From assembly GCA_037043455.1 (NCBI GenBank), contig JAWPHD010001804.1, positions 229,454 through 293,453 of the forward strand: a stretch of 64,000 nt of DNA, read 5' to 3'. The position numbers and the translations under genes were made by a program. Numbering within the stretch: the stretch's first letter is position 1; every line of letters begins with the position of its first letter. The stretch comes from Cyrtodaria siliqua. Lineage: Eukaryota > Mollusca > Bivalvia > Adapedonta > Hiatellidae. This document shows positions 43,713-54,135 of this stretch, piece after piece. Below the pieces are notes generated by a model. That model worked only from the letters and a program-made list of their open reading frames with translations. It made no database searches and was not told where the DNA came from.

Positions 43713-43815
43713 CGTTACACGGGATCGTCTGGATTAAGAACACAAGGACGAACCCCAGTGGCGCCAGGGAGACTGTAACCCGTGATCTCCGGATTTCAAG
43801 TGCTATCTACTGGAA
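43713..43815 (-). mobile_element. tRNA-derived SINE, copy 1
   Basis: On minus, TAGATAGCACTTGAAATCCG, GAGATCACGGGTTACAGTCT, CCCTGGCGCCACTGG resembles a tRNA head: a degenerate A box, then a B box (GGTTACAGTCT for GGTTCGANTCC). The following CTGGCGCCACTGG is shared with the SINE at 51291-51380. A Pol III promoter may once have been active; it is degenerate now. Confidence 0.6.
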
Positions 43816-43950
43816 CTTTACTTAAACGGTTTTTTATGTATCCATATGCATAAACACTATGTATAAATGGGACTTTTCTTTGACGCAGGGACTTCGTTTG
43901 AACAGTCTTAAATATATTCACGAATCTCACTTATGTGTCAGTGCAACATA

Positions 43951-44209
43951 CACTACTCAACTTTTACATTCGGTCACCCAGGTTTTTTGAAAATAACACG
44001 AATACTAAAAACTGGAAATCACCAAAAAAATACCAATATATTTTATCAAGTTTATCAACAAGGTTTTAGTCCAATCAAGGCAGATTAAGTTTTATAAACC
44101 GCTAGCAATATTTGTTAAACGACGCCAGTTAAAATTTCAAATCAAAATATGAATTATTAAAAAATATATAATTCTTTGAAAAGTGACCGATTATAAAAGT
44201 TGAGTAGTG
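43951..44209. mobile_element. Tc1/mariner-like MITE, 259 bp
   Basis: CACTACTCAACTTTTACATT, CGGTCAC at the left and GTGACCGATTATAAAAGTTG, AGTAGTG at the right are inverted repeats, bordered on both sides by TA (43949-43950 and 44210-44211). Non-coding interior. Ends resemble the element at 8034-8296 (CTACTCAA). Confidence 0.85.
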
Positions 44210-44211
44210 TA

Positions 44212-45126
44212 TCTTCAATGGCTCTTGAGATTATATGTTTGTGTTTCGACTTGTGGAAACAGGGGCTATTTTGGTAAATAGATTCACCTTCTATTTGTAA
44301 ACTTGGTAGGGCTTTACCATAAGGCAGCACATTAGACATTTAACTTAAAGCGTCTTGGTAAGTTATTCAGTAAATTTCGAGGGGTAACGGACAAACGTGA
44401 TCACAATTGCTTACTCTGAACCTGTAGGTGAGAAGTTGTGTTACTTCACCCTGATGCGTACCTTCCCCCCATTGCAGCTCTCGCTGGTTCTCGTTGTTTC
44501 TGTCTGGCTCTACCTTTACGCCTTTGTGTCTGTGTCTGTCTATCTATTTATCTCTTCCCTCTTTCTGCATTTTCTTTCTCAGTATGATTGTCTTTCTGTT
44601 TTCTCAGTTTACATGTTCCCCAACATTACGTTCGTTCTGGATATTCCTGAGTTATACAGAAAAGAATACAGAACGTTAAAGATAGTCTAGCCGAAAATTT
44701 GAAAAAATATAAATATTCTAAGCTACATTGTATACCTACTTTTCTTCTCAAACTTGTTGGGCTATCGACTTTATTTATCACCCATTTACATAATTCTGCA
44801 TTCGGAATTCACCCGATTAAAATTACCGTGATCGTTAAACTTATACGGAAAAAAAACGGCCGATAAATTGAAGGCGGCGATAAATCTTCAAGATGAGTTT
44901 TATAATAAAAGTGCCGTCCATATTTCGTTTTCTGAATTTAAGTTAATTTATACTGTTATACTGATTTCAGAGGGATTTGACCCTAAGCCTAATATTAATG
45001 TTCACCAGAATTATGAGTTCCATAAAAATACATGTTAGTAACAAGTTGTATCTACTATTACGCTTCTACAGCAACATAAACACTATTACTGTGATACCTA
45101 CCGTAATGCTGCGTTAAATACTAGTA
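44212..45126. other. Non-coding, no feature recognised
   Basis: Pyrimidine-rich stretch at 44460-44600; overlapping frames there have no known domain. Confidence 0.4.
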
Positions 45127-45232
45127 CGACTACTGCTGCTGCTGTTGCTACTGCTGCTACTGCTGCTGCTGCTACTGCTACTGCTACGGCTGCTGCTGCT
45201 GCCGCTGCTGCTGTTACTGCTGCTGCTACGGC

Positions 45233-45266
<34 letters not shown>

Positions 45267-45391
45267 GCTACTGCTGCTGTTACTGCTGCTGATGCTGCTG
45301 CTACTGCTGCTGCTGCTACTGCTGCTGCTGCTGCTGCTACTGCTACTGCTACGGCTGCTGCTGCTGCCGCTGCTGTTACTGCTGCTGCTAC

Positions 45392-45443
<52 letters not shown>

Positions 45444-45450
45444 GCTGTTA

Positions 45451-45482
<32 letters not shown>

Positions 45483-45492
45483 GCTACTGCTA
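45127..45492 (+). repeat. CTG/CTA triplet-repeat array, ~365 bp
   Basis: About 120 consecutive triplets, mostly CTG with interspersed CTA, CTGTTA, ACGG and GCCG interruptions. A higher-order block (TACTGCTACTGCTACGG through CTGTTACTGCTGC) occurs twice, near 45172 and 45340. In the plus frame it reads as polyleucine, which is an artefact; on minus it would be polyserine or polyglutamine/alanine, with no evidence of a gene. Confidence 0.95.
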
Positions 45493-46466
45493 ATATAACT
45501 ACTACTATTACTACAAGTTACTAAGTTTGTTTTACTAAGTTCATTCTATAATTAGAAGGACTTGGACTGGATCATTTAACATCTCTGATTGTGGTTAACA
45601 GGAAGAAGTACTGGGATCCCTTTAATATGGCTAGGGTTTGTTTACGGTACCCACTTCGGGTCGAAGGGCTCCAGGAGGATTAAAAGGTTTAAGGGATCCC
45701 GAAGTGGGGCTATATTGACCTTATACCATCATAAAGGGCTACTTTCAGCTCACCGGTTGCCCCTTACAACAACACCAACGTTTATCTGATGTTGATCAAA
45801 CTATAATACTGGCATTCAAAACAGTGATTTCAAATTAATATCCTAGGTCACATTGAGACACAGAAACAAGAGAAAGTCTACACTTCTCTTAAGGAAATAG
45901 GTCAACAACGAATACATGATAGACTTGAATCATCTGGATGACAGCGTAAAGGCCGTCTGCAGCTTATGATTTAAAAATGCTATTAACGCACATAAATATC
46001 TCTCCAGGCGTGAAATTTTCATTAAAGACCCTGAAAAACCCTGATAAATATATATCTTAAAATTAACACAAACCTTGCAACATATCTCTACAAAGCCGTC
46101 GACAAGCCTCAACGATGCCTTGTAAAGAGGCAGTTTTGCACAAGTGCATGCACGGTGCACAGCTTTTCGTAGCGACATCGAAGAAATGATCCACTTGACA
46201 AGCAGGTAACATTGTTCACAGAACAACTCCTAACTTTATCCAAATTGAAGATGGCTTCACAAGTTTAAAACTCTAAACATGTACTTCATAAATGAATGAT
46301 TGCAGTATAACTAGATAAGAATGGGCTATTTATATAGTATAGTATAAAATCTAGAACATTCGAACATTACAAGTCAATCCGGATCGAACTCGACCTACAC
46401 TGTATTTATTCTACTCCAATGTCGAACGTTTGGTCTCACTTACGTTGCAAATAAGACACCGGTGGA
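45493..46466. other. Non-coding; crossing inverted repeats
   Basis: GGGATCCCTTTAA (45613-45625) with TTTAAGGGATCCC (45688-45700), and CCACTTCGGG (45651-45660) with CCCGAAGTGG (45698-45707). The two stems interlock. No gene recognised; the frame on minus at 45930-46226 has no known domain. Confidence 0.45.
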
Positions 46467-46470
46467 TTTA

Positions 46471-46956
46471 GGTGTAACACACACATTGCGGTGTAGCACA
46501 CACATTGCATCACAGGAAGTGTTTGCCTGGGGTATCGCATAATGGCGGTCAGTAAATAATTCTCATTTCTTTTTGTAAAAAAAGGCATTTTCATTATTTA
46601 AACTGCCATTTTTGGTTTATATCACATTGTTGATCTATTTGTTACATTTTTCATGCATTGCCATGTTAAAATTGGGAGTTTTGAATTCGTTTTGCTTATA
46701 TGAAAATTAGTGTATGAATACAATATTTTGTCATTTCAGTGTTTATGTTTTTAAAGGGAGCTTTCATTCATGAGACAAGTTCTTTCTTAGAAGATGTATG
46801 ACCCCACTTTTCTGTGGATTTTTTTGGCCGCATATGTATCATTTGTGATGAGAATGTAAGTTATTCATTTTTAATTTGGGCCTAGATATAAATGACAACA
46901 TGGCATTTAAATTTTAATTCATACACTCAATGCAAAATCAATGGGCGTGTTACACC
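46471..46956. mobile_element. MITE, 486 bp, TTTA target duplication
   Basis: GGTGTAACACACACATTG at the left end and CAATGGGCGTGTTACACC at the right are inverted repeats (16 of 18), each bordered by TTTA (46467-46470 and 46957-46960). At the left, the terminal 19 bp occur twice in tandem (46471-46489 and 46490-46508, one difference). Interior non-coding. Superfamily not assigned. Confidence 0.75.
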
Positions 46957-46960
46957 TTTA

Positions 46961-47281
46961 GATTTAACCTCTTACAAATGTATTTCTCCAGTGTGGAGAG
47001 CTAAACATTATTTCATCTAAAGAAGAGCATGATTTAGACTGGAGCTTACACACTGGCTCGCATTATCAAATCTTAGATCTATACAGCGGTCCTCAGTCAT
47101 AGGGATCGACAAAGGTCGTCTCTGTTTAAACTCTGCCAAGCAAACATATTTGTATCCCTTTACAGTGACCCTGACATTATGACAGGTTTCTGCTATTCCA
47201 GAAGGCTAGGGATGGTATAATTCGTCTCGATAAGAAACGAGTACTTGGCACTGATGTCTTGAAACTCGTGGTTCACTACGT
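46961..47281. other. Non-coding, no feature recognised
   Basis: No gene or repeat boundary supportable. Confidence 0.35.
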
Positions 47282-47655
47282 GCGTTTTGAAAGATGTGCC
47301 TACATCATCGGCGTAGCTACTATTAGGCCATAGAGACACAGGCCTATACATCAATTTGAAGACTGAAAATAAAAAAAATAAAAGTAAAACAATGCAATAA
47401 AAACTGAAGCCGGAGGTGTAGAGGGTTTAAAGGTCAATATGTGTTGATTTTACACTGTAGGTAATTCAACTTTGTCAAATATTAATTCTCATATGTGTCA
47501 AAATCTATTTTTTTCAAATACCACATAATTTTTCTGTCAGATATACGCCATAACGCGATATTACATAGATAAGTTAAAAAAAAAGAATCCTGGGGAACAT
47601 GCCCCCAGACCCCACTAAATTATATGCATTTCAGGTTAGCTACGCTCCCGTACAC
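47282..47655 (-). repeat. Dispersed repeat family R3, copy 2 (fullest)
   Basis: The reverse complement runs from GGGAGCGTAGCTAACCTG to CTACGCCGATGATG with TGGGGTCTGGGGGCATG, GGCGTATATCTGACAG, AGTTGAATTACCTACAG, GCTTCAGTTTTTATTGC and ATTGATGTATAGGCC. The outer words CGTAGCTA at one end and TAGCTACG at the other are inverted. Copies at 43125 and 63205 match long parts of it. Confidence 0.75.
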
Positions 47656-48404
47656 GATCATTTGCATGACTATCTGCAAGATCATCTTGCTTCAGTTGTT
47701 CTAGGCTTGTTTTGTACTTATAGTTTCCAGACATGGGAGTACATCTTAAGCGTTGAAAAACTAAACTATTAAATTTGTTCCAAAATTCCAAAAATAAATA
47801 AATCATCCTTGATGTTTTCCCGATATTTAAAAAAAGCGTGATTTTTTGCCTATTCTTGTTTATCTTTGGACTTTACGTCTCTATTGCTTTGCCTTTCCTC
47901 GAAAAACTTTGTATTATCCGTCGTTACTGTTTGTATGTGGTGTTGTATGGGTAACGGTTAAACCGTGGAAAACCAAATGGGAAAACCGATGTTTACTAGG
48001 CATATTCGATTTGTTTTTCTATGTTTACGTGATTTCATTCTACGTGTATTATACTGCATATTCAGTAAATATGTCCTAATTAGAACTCGTACCTGCTGTT
48101 AAATGTTAACATACACAGTAGGAACGCCAGCCCTATGGCGTAGGAATATTATCAAACAAGGTCACGTGATAAAATCGATAACAAAATGACATTATTGGGA
48201 AAATTTTCACTGGTCAGATTTATACACCTCTTATCTATAAACTGTGATTATGACAAAACACAATCACAGATCGTTGTTAAAGTAATAATATTCACAAACT
48301 ACATTGGTCGAACATAATTGGTGTACACTTCGTGGAATTCCCATTAATAGTGAAAGGTATTTTTCCCAGGGATGAATTTAGGTTGTTTTAAGGTTTAAAT
48401 TGCC
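47656..48404. other. Non-coding, no feature recognised
   Basis: A frame at 47846-48079 is hydrophobic but has no splice-flanked structure or known domain. Confidence 0.35.
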
Positions 48405-50050
48405 AACAATGCGCTTTTAAATCAAAATCGATTTATTTCGTCATTTTAGAAGCGAGAATAAAAACAAATGCATGTACGCATAGATAAATCTTTCCTCTGT
48501 CCATATGCAAAATTTTAATGAAATCGGAGACAAGTACTTTTTTTTCCCCAAAATTAACTAACATGACCCACGGACTCAAAGACGGCATAACGCATATACA
48601 TTTACAGACGCGACTGGGTACACAAAAAATGAAATAATTCCATTATTTCAATACATATATTTCAAATGTATGTATCCATGCATTCCAGATTAAATTTCTG
48701 ATCGATACATGCTTTTGGTTTATGCCGGAGTGCTCGGAATAGGTTTTAACAAACCAAATTGCAACGGTACGTCGGGAAAGGAAATGAGGATGGTGAAAAT
48801 ATATATTGCAGTGCTAATTTTCTGAATCCGAAAAAATTGCAAAAAAATGAAGTTTTAACAACGAGAATGAATTTTTTTTCTGAAAGTGTTCATTGACATG
48901 TCTACTATTAAAAACCAATATTTAAAGTCAATCAGAAAAAAGTACTTTTTTTTCCCCAAAATTAACAAAGTACACCGTGTCCGCTAAAATATGAACAATC
49001 GCCTTTCGAAGTTAATGTACACGCGGGATATAAAACCATGAAATTGTGAAATCCTTTTTAAGAGATACATTGGTTTCAACATTGTTCTGTATTTAATGAA
49101 TTATTAGAGTAGAATGTTCGCAGTTTTTTTCAAGGACACCATTACGGTAGTATCCCTGCAACCCCGCCCTTCATGCCACCCCACCACCCTCTATACCGTA
49201 TTGATTAAGTTGTATATAGCTGCGAATGCGCAGTTTTAATCAAATTCGAGTTATTTCATCATTTTAGAACAGAAAAAAGCATGTACGCGTAAATACATTT
49301 TTCCTCTGTAGATATGTAAAATATAAAAAAAAACGGAGGCAAGTTCTTTCACCCCCCCCCCCCCCCCCCCCCCCCGCCCCCCACTCCCGAAAATTAACGA
49401 AGTACACCGTAATCGCTTAAATACGCCGATTCCACGTTCCAAATCGATGTTCGCACGGAATAAAATTGTGGAATTATGAATTCATTTATAAAGATAAATC
49501 GATTTCAGCATTGTTCAGTAGTTGTTATATTATTGATGTAGTATGTTCACAGTATTTATGAGAGCAACATTACGGTAGTATGACTGTATCCCTCCATTAC
49601 CCCGTCGGCTTCCCCACCAACGCACACAGTACGTTGTGTATTGCTGAGAATGCGCCTTTTATTTAAATCGATTTATTTCGTCATTTTAGAAGCGAGAATA
49701 AAAACAAAATCATATAGATACATCTCTCCTCTGTAAATATGTTGAATTTCAATAAACGGAGACAAGTACTAATTAAGTAACAGGGCCTTCCGACCCAAGA
49801 CGGCAACATTCATATTCATTTAAAAAGACCACCGGCTACAGAAACAATTAAATAATTTTGTTATGTAAACACATATATTTAAAATGTATGTGTCTATGTA
49901 TTTTACACTAAAATTTTGATCTATACATGCTTTGGGTTAATGTCAGAGTACCCAATTTATTTTACAATGTTGCAACGGTATATCGGAAAATGAAATCATG
50001 ATACGTTGCAGAGTTAATTTTCGAAATCAGAAAAAGCGATAAACTAATAT
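48405..50050 (+). repeat. Diverged tandem array, ~400-430-bp units
   Basis: ATCGATTTATTTCGTCATTT with AGAAGCGAGAATAAAAACAA starts units near 48425 and 49665, and a diverged version starts near 49240. A second block (GAAATTGTGAAATCC or GGAATTATGAATTC, then CATTACGGTAGTAT) occurs near 49040 and 49475. CGGAGACAAGTACT or its variants precede a T-, C- or A-rich tract in each unit. One unit holds a run of about 25 C (49350-49374). Confidence 0.6.
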
Positions 50051-50343
50051 AAGTTTAACAGGCAGAAAGAAGTATATTCTTTTAACTGTTCGTTTGAAAC
50101 TGAGGGGGCGACTCGAGTAAATGACTGACGAGTAACAGACATGCTACTGTCAGTAACAAACATGATTTTGTGTAAACTCGAAAATTGCATAACATAAATA
50201 TGTAGACATGAAATTGTGTCAATGGTTTGTGGTGTTGTGAAACACTGTACGCGTGAATCCGAAAAGTGCGGGTCTGTTATCTTTATAGGGCATATATAGT
50301 TATATTATAACATGTGTGTTGTACCATATGCTTATCCTTGTTT

Positions 50344-51060
50344 ATAAATGTTTGATAATGGATGTCAGCAGGAACTTGACTTTTGACCTAAAAATCAAAC
50401 GGATCATCCTCTTTCCACTGTCCACCAATGAAGTTTTATGAAATTTGCTTTAGGTAAAAGGAAAAACTGTGTGGACAAGACTTTTCATTTTCCGGTCATG
50501 GTAACGGACCTTTCAACTACTGACTTCAAAATAAACAGGGATTATTCACCAAAGGCAGTCAAAGTATGACGTTTTATGAAATTAGCTTTAGAGAAAGTAA
50601 AAAAGAGTTTCATTACGGACATTATCCGGTCTGTGACCTTGACCGTTGACCCACTCACAATCAAAAGGATCACCCTCTCGCCAGAAGCAATCCATCCATT
50701 AAGTTCATGATATTTGACTTACAGTTTACAACATTTTACATTATCATGTTACGGTGACAATGATCTTTGACCTAATGACATCAAAATCAAAAGGCATCAT
50801 TCTCTCACCAAATGCACTCAAACCATGCATTTTGATGAGATTTGCTTCTGGGGAAGTGCACAGTGCAGACAAGGGTGTTCATGATCATTATTGGGTCACG
50901 GCGCCCTTGACCTTCAATATTTGATATGCACATACTGATGCTTCTTACAAAGTTTCGTAAAAATCCAACAAATAGCGCAGACAAGATTTGTGACGGACGA
51001 ACGGAAAAGCCAAATATAATCTGTCTCACCTACCACTTTGTGGTGGAAGACATATTTATA
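50344..51060 (+). repeat. Tandem repeat, ~130-150-bp units, about five copies
   Basis: Each unit carries a TGACCT(T)TGACC-type block, CAAAATCAAAAGG(C/A)ATCA, a CTCTC(A/G)CCA block, AAGTTTTATGA or TTTTGATGAGATTTGCTT, and ACAAG. The array ends at GACGGACGAACGG and CACTTTGTGGTGGAAGAC. Unit length and look are like old bivalve satellites of the 160-bp class, but I cannot confirm identity. Confidence 0.6.
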
Positions 51061-51121
51061 AAGACAATATTTTAGTTCATATGTATACTTTATTAAGCAA
51101 ATAATTAAGCGAACATAAACT

Positions 51122-51178
51122 TCAGCATTGACTTTGGCCAGTGGTGTACATGGAGTCTTCTTCCACATGACGTGCAGC
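51122..51178 (-). CDS. Possible terminal exon of a minus-strand gene
   Basis: After a strong acceptor (TTTTTATTTTCTTTCAG, ending at 51179) an open phase-0 reading gives AARHVEEDSMYTTGQSQC and a stop at 51122-51124. AATAAA follows on minus at 51089-51094, 28 bp beyond. The acidic, Tyr/Thr/Ser-containing tail would fit a cytoplasmic receptor end. Other phases also stay open for a while, and no upstream exon was identified, so the call is weak. Confidence 0.3.
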   Translation of the reverse strand, partial: AARHVEEDSMYTTGQSQC

Positions 51179-51290
51179 CTGAAAGAAAATAAAAAGTAAA
51201 AATAAGTCGCGTACAGTATTCAATTTGAATCAGGTGTTGCTAGGGGGAGCTAGGGCATGTTAAGGGGAATGGGACAGTTTGACACAATGG

Positions 51291-51380
51291 GCTAGCAGGA
51301 TACATCGAAGTAAACCAGTAGCGCCAGTAAGACTTGAATCCGTGTTCACTGGATTCAAAGCCGATATGCTATAAACGTCC
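51291..51380 (-). mobile_element. tRNA-derived SINE, copy 2
   Basis: On minus, CGTTTATAGCATATCGG, TTTGAATCCAGTGAACACGG, ATTCAAGTCTTACTGGCGCT, ACTGG parallels the SINE at 43713-43815, including the shared CTGGCGC(C/T)ACTGG. The B-box equivalent is GGATTCAAGTCT. Confidence 0.6.
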
Positions 51381-51931
51381 CTTGACCAAAACTGAGTAAA
51401 TGGCACATCAAATAAAGGGTAAATACATATTATATTGTGTATCATACGAGTATATGATTGACCTGACATGATTACAGAACAATTTTAATGTATTTTTCAC
51501 CCAACAGTACTACAGCAAGAATCTATTATAAGGAAAGTTAAATCTGGCAGATTGTGCAATGCTCTATAAGCCACTTTTACTAGAAGGGGAATAAAATACA
51601 ACTCTTGCCAAAAATCTAAAATTGTTAAATTTTACACGTTTTGTTGATAGAATATTTTACTTTAATGACTTAGTAAGGTCATTTTACATGGGGAGAAAAC
51701 ATTAATATACAACTATTTATTTTCTATCTCAAAACCTGGTGATGCCGCTAGTTTTAGTAATAAAACACGATTAAATAGGGCAGTTGAGAAGACACTTTTG
51801 TAGATGTGTGGTCTGTTCTGATGTGAAAATGTGTAAAACAGACACAAGATTGAAAATTTGCTCTGTGTCCCTTTAATAAATTGGGGACCCATCACATAGA
51901 CCATAATAATATTGTAATTAGTTCATGTTAA
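51381..51931. other. Non-coding; single TTAA-MITE end
   Basis: GCTCTGTGTCCCT followed by TTAA (51873-51876) matches the right terminus of the TTAA MITEs; its left partner was not found. No gene recognised. Confidence 0.4.
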
Positions 51932-52220
51932 AGGGACACACGGCACTCTTGAAGTATTTATCAAGCATTAACATTAGCATCTCCATTTGTTAACCTGGTA
52001 ACATTTTAAATTTAAACCTGCTTGCATTAAAAAATAAATAAAAGTGTTTCATTTTGTCTTCGTTATTCTATCAAATACTTAACTATATTATAGGTGTACT
52101 GTTATCAACAGTTCTGAACTATTCTAATAAATACTATCAATGATCCCTAACGCAAATTATGCAGAAAAATTGACCGAAACTCCAGAAGTTTAAAAAAAAA
52201 AAAGATTGCCTAGTGTCCCT
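51932..52220. mobile_element. TTAA-flanked MITE, 289 bp (Kolobok-like), copy 2
   Basis: AGGGACACACGGCACTCTT at the left and GATTGCCTAGTGTCCCT at the right, bordered by TTAA at 51928-51931 and 52221-52224. Related to 36127-36431 at both ends. Confidence 0.8.
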
Positions 52221-52224
52221 TTAA

Positions 52225-53043
52225 CACAACTTGTTTTCGCATGTATCCAGTACATGTAGTTTACACGAGCTCATATGACAATCACGCTGCATTATCACCG
52301 AAAACATTTTTTACTGTAACTTTGAACAGCACCGTGCAAGCATAACACAAGCTCCATTAAAGAACTACACAAGTGTAAACATTTTTTAAAAGGGCTCCCA
52401 CCTCAAAATGATCCAATGGCATTTAACTCGGCTTGACATTCTGAAGTCGTCAGTATCAATTCACTTAGAATTGCTCAAGGGCACGATTCACATTTGAGGC
52501 CTCTCTGAAAAACAACATCAATCCAATGTCAATGATCAAACAGACAGAGTTTATCCTTTGTTATACATAATGTAACATATTTATAAAGGAAAACTCAAAA
52601 CTCTACTAACTGTCATGGATATATATGTACACATATGTGTATGTAGATCTATGTTACTGTACATAAATATTAATCTGACATGTCAATGGCTGTTTACATT
52701 ATTTCGATGGTAGTTGTATCGAGTATGTATTCACGCATGTGCGAGAAAATGGGGATAACATAACGATAAAGAGACAACGCTAACAATTTACATTCATGAA
52801 TCTGAGGGGTGGGGGTGGAGGGGGTTTCTAGTTTCCTTACCCCCTCCTTGTTTTCGGTATTCAAGCTCCATCTACCCACCCCCATCCTCCCCACATCAAC
52901 CGTACTTGGGTGGGCGGGGGTGCGGGGGACATTGATAGCATTTCTACTAGTAATTGTTATATTCCACGAAACGTTCTACAGTTTACAGTACATCCAGTTA
53001 CTGGAAAGATCGGAGTACACGAAAAATATAAACTTTCTATTAT
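52225..53043. other. Non-coding; G/C-rich islands
   Basis: A GGGGTGGGGGTGGAGGGGG tract with its rough complement (CACCCCCATCC) lies at 52805-52925. No gene recognised. Confidence 0.4.
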
Positions 53044-53120
53044 ACAGTATACGCCACTTTTTTAGGCACTATATTTGGCTTATGTCTAAATATGTACGAT
53101 CTAAAAGTGGTGTGTACTGT
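53044..53120. repeat. Short inverted repeat, ~22-bp arms
   Basis: ACAGTATACGCCACTTTTTT with AG pairs with CTAAAAGTGGTGTGTACTGT at the other end with a few mismatches. Possibly a very short MITE. Confidence 0.55.
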
Positions 53121-53824
53121 TTATTAACAAACACATTTTAATGATAAAACAAATATACCTTGATCATGGACCTCTAGCAGCAGACAGTAATCCCAAATCC
53201 AATTTGACCAACATGTCAATTTCACGTGTCAAGTTATGTCACGGTGACCTGTCAGTCACCAACACTGCATCGTGTTGACACATAATGGGACGTTATTTCG
53301 TCCGGTAAGGTATTAGTTTTTACATAATCTACGGTATGAAACACTGTACGCGTGTTGTTAGACTCCATAGGTACCCGTAGTGCTCGCCGAAGTAGCGCGC
53401 CCAATTTCGGGTGTAAAAAAATGGCGTCTGTTTTAATTGAAAATTCGTAAAATAGTCCGTAAAATACAAAGAAATAGTCCATGTTCGCGGAGTTAAAATG
53501 CGAACAGAACTGATATGTTATAGGTCCGTGGCGTTTCTACTGACAGTGAAGACAATAGATATAACGAAAACACTACAGTATCTACTAACGATGACCTCAT
53601 ATGCAATAAATAGAAAGTATAAACTACTTGTAGTAACATCTTAAAAATAAACACAAACTATTAATAGTTATTAAATTATCAACAAAGGGCAAATGTGAAA
53701 ACATGTCTATATATATATATATCTATATTCTGATATTGGAACACCTCTTTTCCAAGATGACGTGCATGGTTTTTTTGGTAGAACAATGTGGATGAATTAT
53801 CTTTTTTCTTTTCTTTTTTTTTTT
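53121..53824. other. Non-coding; GC-richer patch
   Basis: 53340-53420 is noticeably richer in G+C (CGCCGAAGTAGCGCGCCC). It could be part of a promoter or untranslated exon, but nothing decides this. The word GAAACACTGTACGCGTG is shared with 50240. Confidence 0.35.
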
Positions 53825-54135
53825 TGGCCACGAACCCGATCTGAAGTCCGACGCTCAGTGGTAGACCATTTACTCCACTCCAGTCATTAACTTCTGATCT
53901 AAAACTGTACGTGGATTGTTAATAGGCGAAAACCTTTGTTTGTGTACCTTGTGTTTATGACAGTTATTATTTCTCCCTTAGTTACGTCTATGATATTCTC
54001 AATGAGTAAAAAATACTCGTCCGTCGGATGGGGACGTAAACCGAGCGGTCCCGTGTATCGGTCTATCCTCCGAGCACGTTAAAGAACCATAGGAATCTAT
54101 TCGATAATAAGAGTAGGGCATGTTCCCGGATTCCT
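53825..54135. mobile_element. SINE-related sequences (tRNA-like head, core-like block)
   Basis: On minus, GGTCTACCACTGAGCG, TCGGACTTCAGATCGG and GTTCGTGGCC (53828-53875) resembles a decayed tRNA with a B-box-like GGGTTCGTGGCC. On plus, GTCGGATGGGGACGTAAACC, GAGCGGTCCCGTGTA, GCACGTTAAAGAACC and GAGTAGGGCATGTTCCC (54020-54135) resembles a conserved central domain of mollusc SINEs. The two parts are in opposite orientation, so they are probably two insertions. Confidence 0.5.

Noticed and set aside
45145..45498. Polyleucine ORF of 117 codons
   Set aside because: It is only the plus-frame reading of the CTG/CTA triplet array; there is no complex sequence on either side, no splice context and no known protein of this kind.
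52450..52505. Possible minus-strand exon after TTGTTTTTCAG reading EASNVNRALEQF then stop
   Set aside because: Good acceptor but no polyA signal, no homology and no partner exon; a chance short open stretch is as likely.
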